5,962 bases of DNA from Pseudomonadota bacterium (lineage in GTDB: Bacteria > Desulfobacterota > Desulfobulbia > Desulfobulbales > DAOVYS01), in NCBI GenBank assembly GCA_030635485.1, contig DAOVYS010000177.1, positions 1-5,962 on the forward strand. The letters are read 5' to 3'. The position numbers and the translations under genes were made by a program. Shown here one piece after another: positions 4,219-5,962 of this stretch (its first letter is position 1; every line of letters begins with the position of its first letter). The notes beneath the pieces were generated by a model. That model had not been told where the DNA came from. It did not search any database and saw only the letters and a program-made list of their open reading frames with translations.

Positions 4219-5962
4219 ATGCTCATCAGTTGTCAGTCACTAAGCAAATCATTCGGTAGCCAGCAGCTCTTTAGTGAGATATCCCTTGGCTTTGAAAGTG
4301 GAGAAAGGCTTGGCCTTATTGGACCGAATGGTTCCGGCAAATCAACACTTCTAAAAATCCTGGCCGGCCTGGAATCAGCTGACAGCGGCAAAATCACTAT
4401 CAAAAAAGGGGCAAAAATCGTATATCTGGCTCAAGCTGATGACCTTGATTCCACCCAGTCCGTGGAAATGGCCCTTATGGAGGCAATTGTAGATGATCCT
4501 GACGAAACCTCCCGCCATAACCGGGTAAGTATGATGCTCAGCCAGACGGAATTAAACAACCCCTGCCAGGATATCGCCTCTCTTTCAGGAGGCTGGCGTA
4601 AAAAATTGGCCATTGCCGCGGCGTTGATCAAAATGCCCGATCTTCTTTTGCTGGATGAACCGACCAATCATCTTGACATCCAGGGAATTTTGTGGCTTGA
4701 GAAAATTTTAACCAACCCTCCATTTGCCTTTGTGCTTATCAGCCATGACCGAACCTTTCTTGACAACAGAACCCGCCGCATCATTGAACTCAATCGCTGC
4801 TACCCAGAGGGATATCTCCGCGTAAACGGCAATTACAGCCGTTTTCTGTCGCTAAGAGAAGATTTTTTAGCCAACCAGCTCCAAAGGCAAACCGTTCTGT
4901 CAAACAAACTGCGAAGGGAGACGGAATGGCTCAACCGTGGGCCTAAAGCGCGGACCACAAAGGCCCGTTTCCGCATCGACAAGGCCTATCAATTGAAAAA
5001 TGAGCTGCAGGAAGTTTGTCAGCGCAATGCCGCAGACAAAAAAGTAACCATAGATTTTGAAGCAACCGGCCGTAAAACGAAAAAACTGCTCTCTGTAAAA
5101 AAACTTGCAAAAACTCTGGGTGACCGGCAGCTTTTCAGCGACCTCAGTTTTGAGCTTTCACCGGGCAGCCGTTTAGGTCTGATGGGGCCGAACGGCAGCG
5201 GGAAAACAACCTTAATGCATATTCTTGCAGGAAAAATAGAAGCGGACAGCGGCGCTATCTCAAGGGCTGAAGGGCTTCGCATCGTCCTTTTCGACCAGAA
5301 ACGAGAGCAGCTCGACCAGGATGACACCTTGCGTCAGGCCCTCTCTTCCTCGGGTGACACCGTGACATACCGGGGCAGGCAGATTCATATTGTTTCATGG
5401 GCCAAGCGTTTTCTTTTTCAACCAGAGCAGCTTGACCAGCCTGTCAGCAGACTTTCCGGCGGTGAGCAGGCCCGTATTCTCATTGCCCGCCTCATGCTCC
5501 AACCGGCAGATGTTCTTTTACTTGATGAACCGGGCAATGATTTTGATATCCCTTCACTTTCCGTTTTAGAAGAAAGTCTGCTCGATTTTCCAGGTGCCTT
5601 TGTGCTGGCAAGCCATGACCGTTTTTTCCTGGACCGGGTCACTACAAAAATTCTCGGATTTAACGGTAAAGGCCAATCCATGTTTTATGCCGACTATCAC
5701 CAGTGGCTGCGGCAGCAAAAGGGCAAAGATTCCGTTAAGAAAAAGACAAAAACCAAGGAAAAAAATTCACGGACCAGAAATAAAGCAAAAATAACCTATA
5801 AGGACCGGCTGGAACTTGCCGGTATTGAAGAAACAATTCTTGCCGCTGAACAAGAAGTGAAAAAATGCGAAAAGCACATTGAAGATCCGGCTGTTATCCG
5901 TGATCAGGAGGAATTGGCCAAATGGTGCAGCATGTTGCAGCCGGCCCAGGAAAAAGTTGAAA
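4219..5962 (+). CDS. uup: ABC-F family ATPase, Uup-type (partial, C-terminus beyond window)
   Basis: 581 codons are visible and the frame is open at the right edge. Two ABC domains are joined by a linker with no membrane segment, the ABC-F plan of soluble, ribosome-acting ATPases. Domain 1: Walker A GPNGSGKS (35-42), signature LSGGW (122-126), Walker B/D-loop LLLLDEPTNHLD (142-153), SHDR (175-178). The linker (about 205-280) has ETEWLNRGPKARTTKARFRID (234-254), the Uup-like stretch. Domain 2: GPNGSGKT (323-330), LSGGEQ (412-417), VLLLDEPGNDFD (432-443), SHDR (465-468). After a Lys-rich hinge (about 500-525) a charged helical tail begins, matching the Uup C-terminal coiled coil; E. coli Uup is 635 residues, so perhaps 50-60 are missing. 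Gly439 replaces the usual Thr of DEPTND. The ATG at 4219 is the only plausible start, since an in-frame TAA lies 7 codons upstream, but its Shine-Dalgarno (AAAAGG) is about 14 nt away and weak. The exact role, in ribosome or DNA metabolism, is unsettled for this family. Confidence 0.93.
   Translation, partial: MLISCQSLSKSFGSQQLFSEISLGFESGERLGLIGPNGSGKSTLLKILAGLESADSGKITIKKGAKIVYLAQADDLDSTQSVEMALMEAIVDDPDETSRHNRVSMMLSQTELNNPCQDIASLSGGWRKKLAIAAALIKMPDLLLLDEPTNHLDIQGILWLEKILTNPPFAFVLISHDRTFLDNRTRRIIELNRCYPEGYLRVNGNYSRFLSLREDFLANQLQRQTVLSNKLRRETEWLNRGPKARTTKARFRIDKAYQLKNELQEVCQRNAADKKVTIDFEATGRKTKKLLSVKKLAKTLGDRQLFSDLSFELSPGSRLGLMGPNGSGKTTLMHILAGKIEADSGAISRAEGLRIVLFDQKREQLDQDDTLRQALSSSGDTVTYRGRQIHIVSWAKRFLFQPEQLDQPVSRLSGGEQARILIARLMLQPADVLLLDEPGNDFDIPSLSVLEESLLDFPGAFVLASHDRFFLDRVTTKILGFNGKGQSMFYADYHQWLRQQKGKDSVKKKTKTKEKNSRTRNKAKITYKDRLELAGIEETILAAEQEVKKCEKHIEDPAVIRDQEELAKWCSMLQPAQEKVE

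Noticed and set aside
4017..4226. 69-codon open frame on the minus strand overlapping the ABC-F start
   Set aside because: There is no recognisable domain and no good ribosome site, it overlaps the start of a secure gene, and its amino-acid make-up looks like translated intergenic DNA.

Overview
The window looks like ordinary chromosome of a Gram-negative anaerobe. A Desulfobacterota-type (former deltaproteobacterial) bacterium is my best guess. The reasons are a HypE hydrogenase-maturation protein, a long EpsC-type serine acetyltransferase with a Cys-rich N-terminal half, a vapBC-like toxin-antitoxin pair, moderate G+C coding sequence and palindromic intergenic repeats. This is inference from protein style; no marker gene fixes the taxon.

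Layout, left to right. Positions 1-301 (minus strand) hold a toxin-antitoxin pair: an AbrB/VapB-type antitoxin whose stop overlaps the start of a PIN-domain toxin that runs off the left edge. Upstream of it are a promoter-like site and a palindromic operator candidate (325-364), then a short GC-rich patch (396-460) with a hairpin. Positions 481-2425 (minus) hold a two-gene cysteine operon transcribed cysE (EpsC-type serine O-acetyltransferase) then cysK (cysteine synthase). Together they convert serine, acetyl-CoA and sulfide to cysteine. Positions 2426-2949 are a 524-bp non-coding stretch rich in inverted repeats: a palindrome cluster in the probable cysE leader, a REP/dRS3-like repeat, a GC-rich hairpin, and a nested AT-rich hairpin followed by T residues that could terminate hypE. 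Positions 2950-3960 (minus) encode HypE, which makes the cyanide ligands of [NiFe]-hydrogenase. It stands alone, with no other hyp gene in view. Positions 3961-4218 are a divergent intergenic region. Positions 4219-5962 (plus) encode an Uup-type ABC-F ATPase, cut by the right edge.

The only clear functional partnerships are antitoxin/toxin and CysE/CysK. I found no convincing new multi-gene system. The best leads are regulatory: the leader upstream of cysE, with alternating GTAAG/CTTAC segments that can pair in mutually exclusive ways, and the leader upstream of the ABC-F gene, with a short ORF overlapping competing hairpins. In addition, the second Walker B/D-loop region of the ABC-F protein reads DEPGND where DEPTND is usual.
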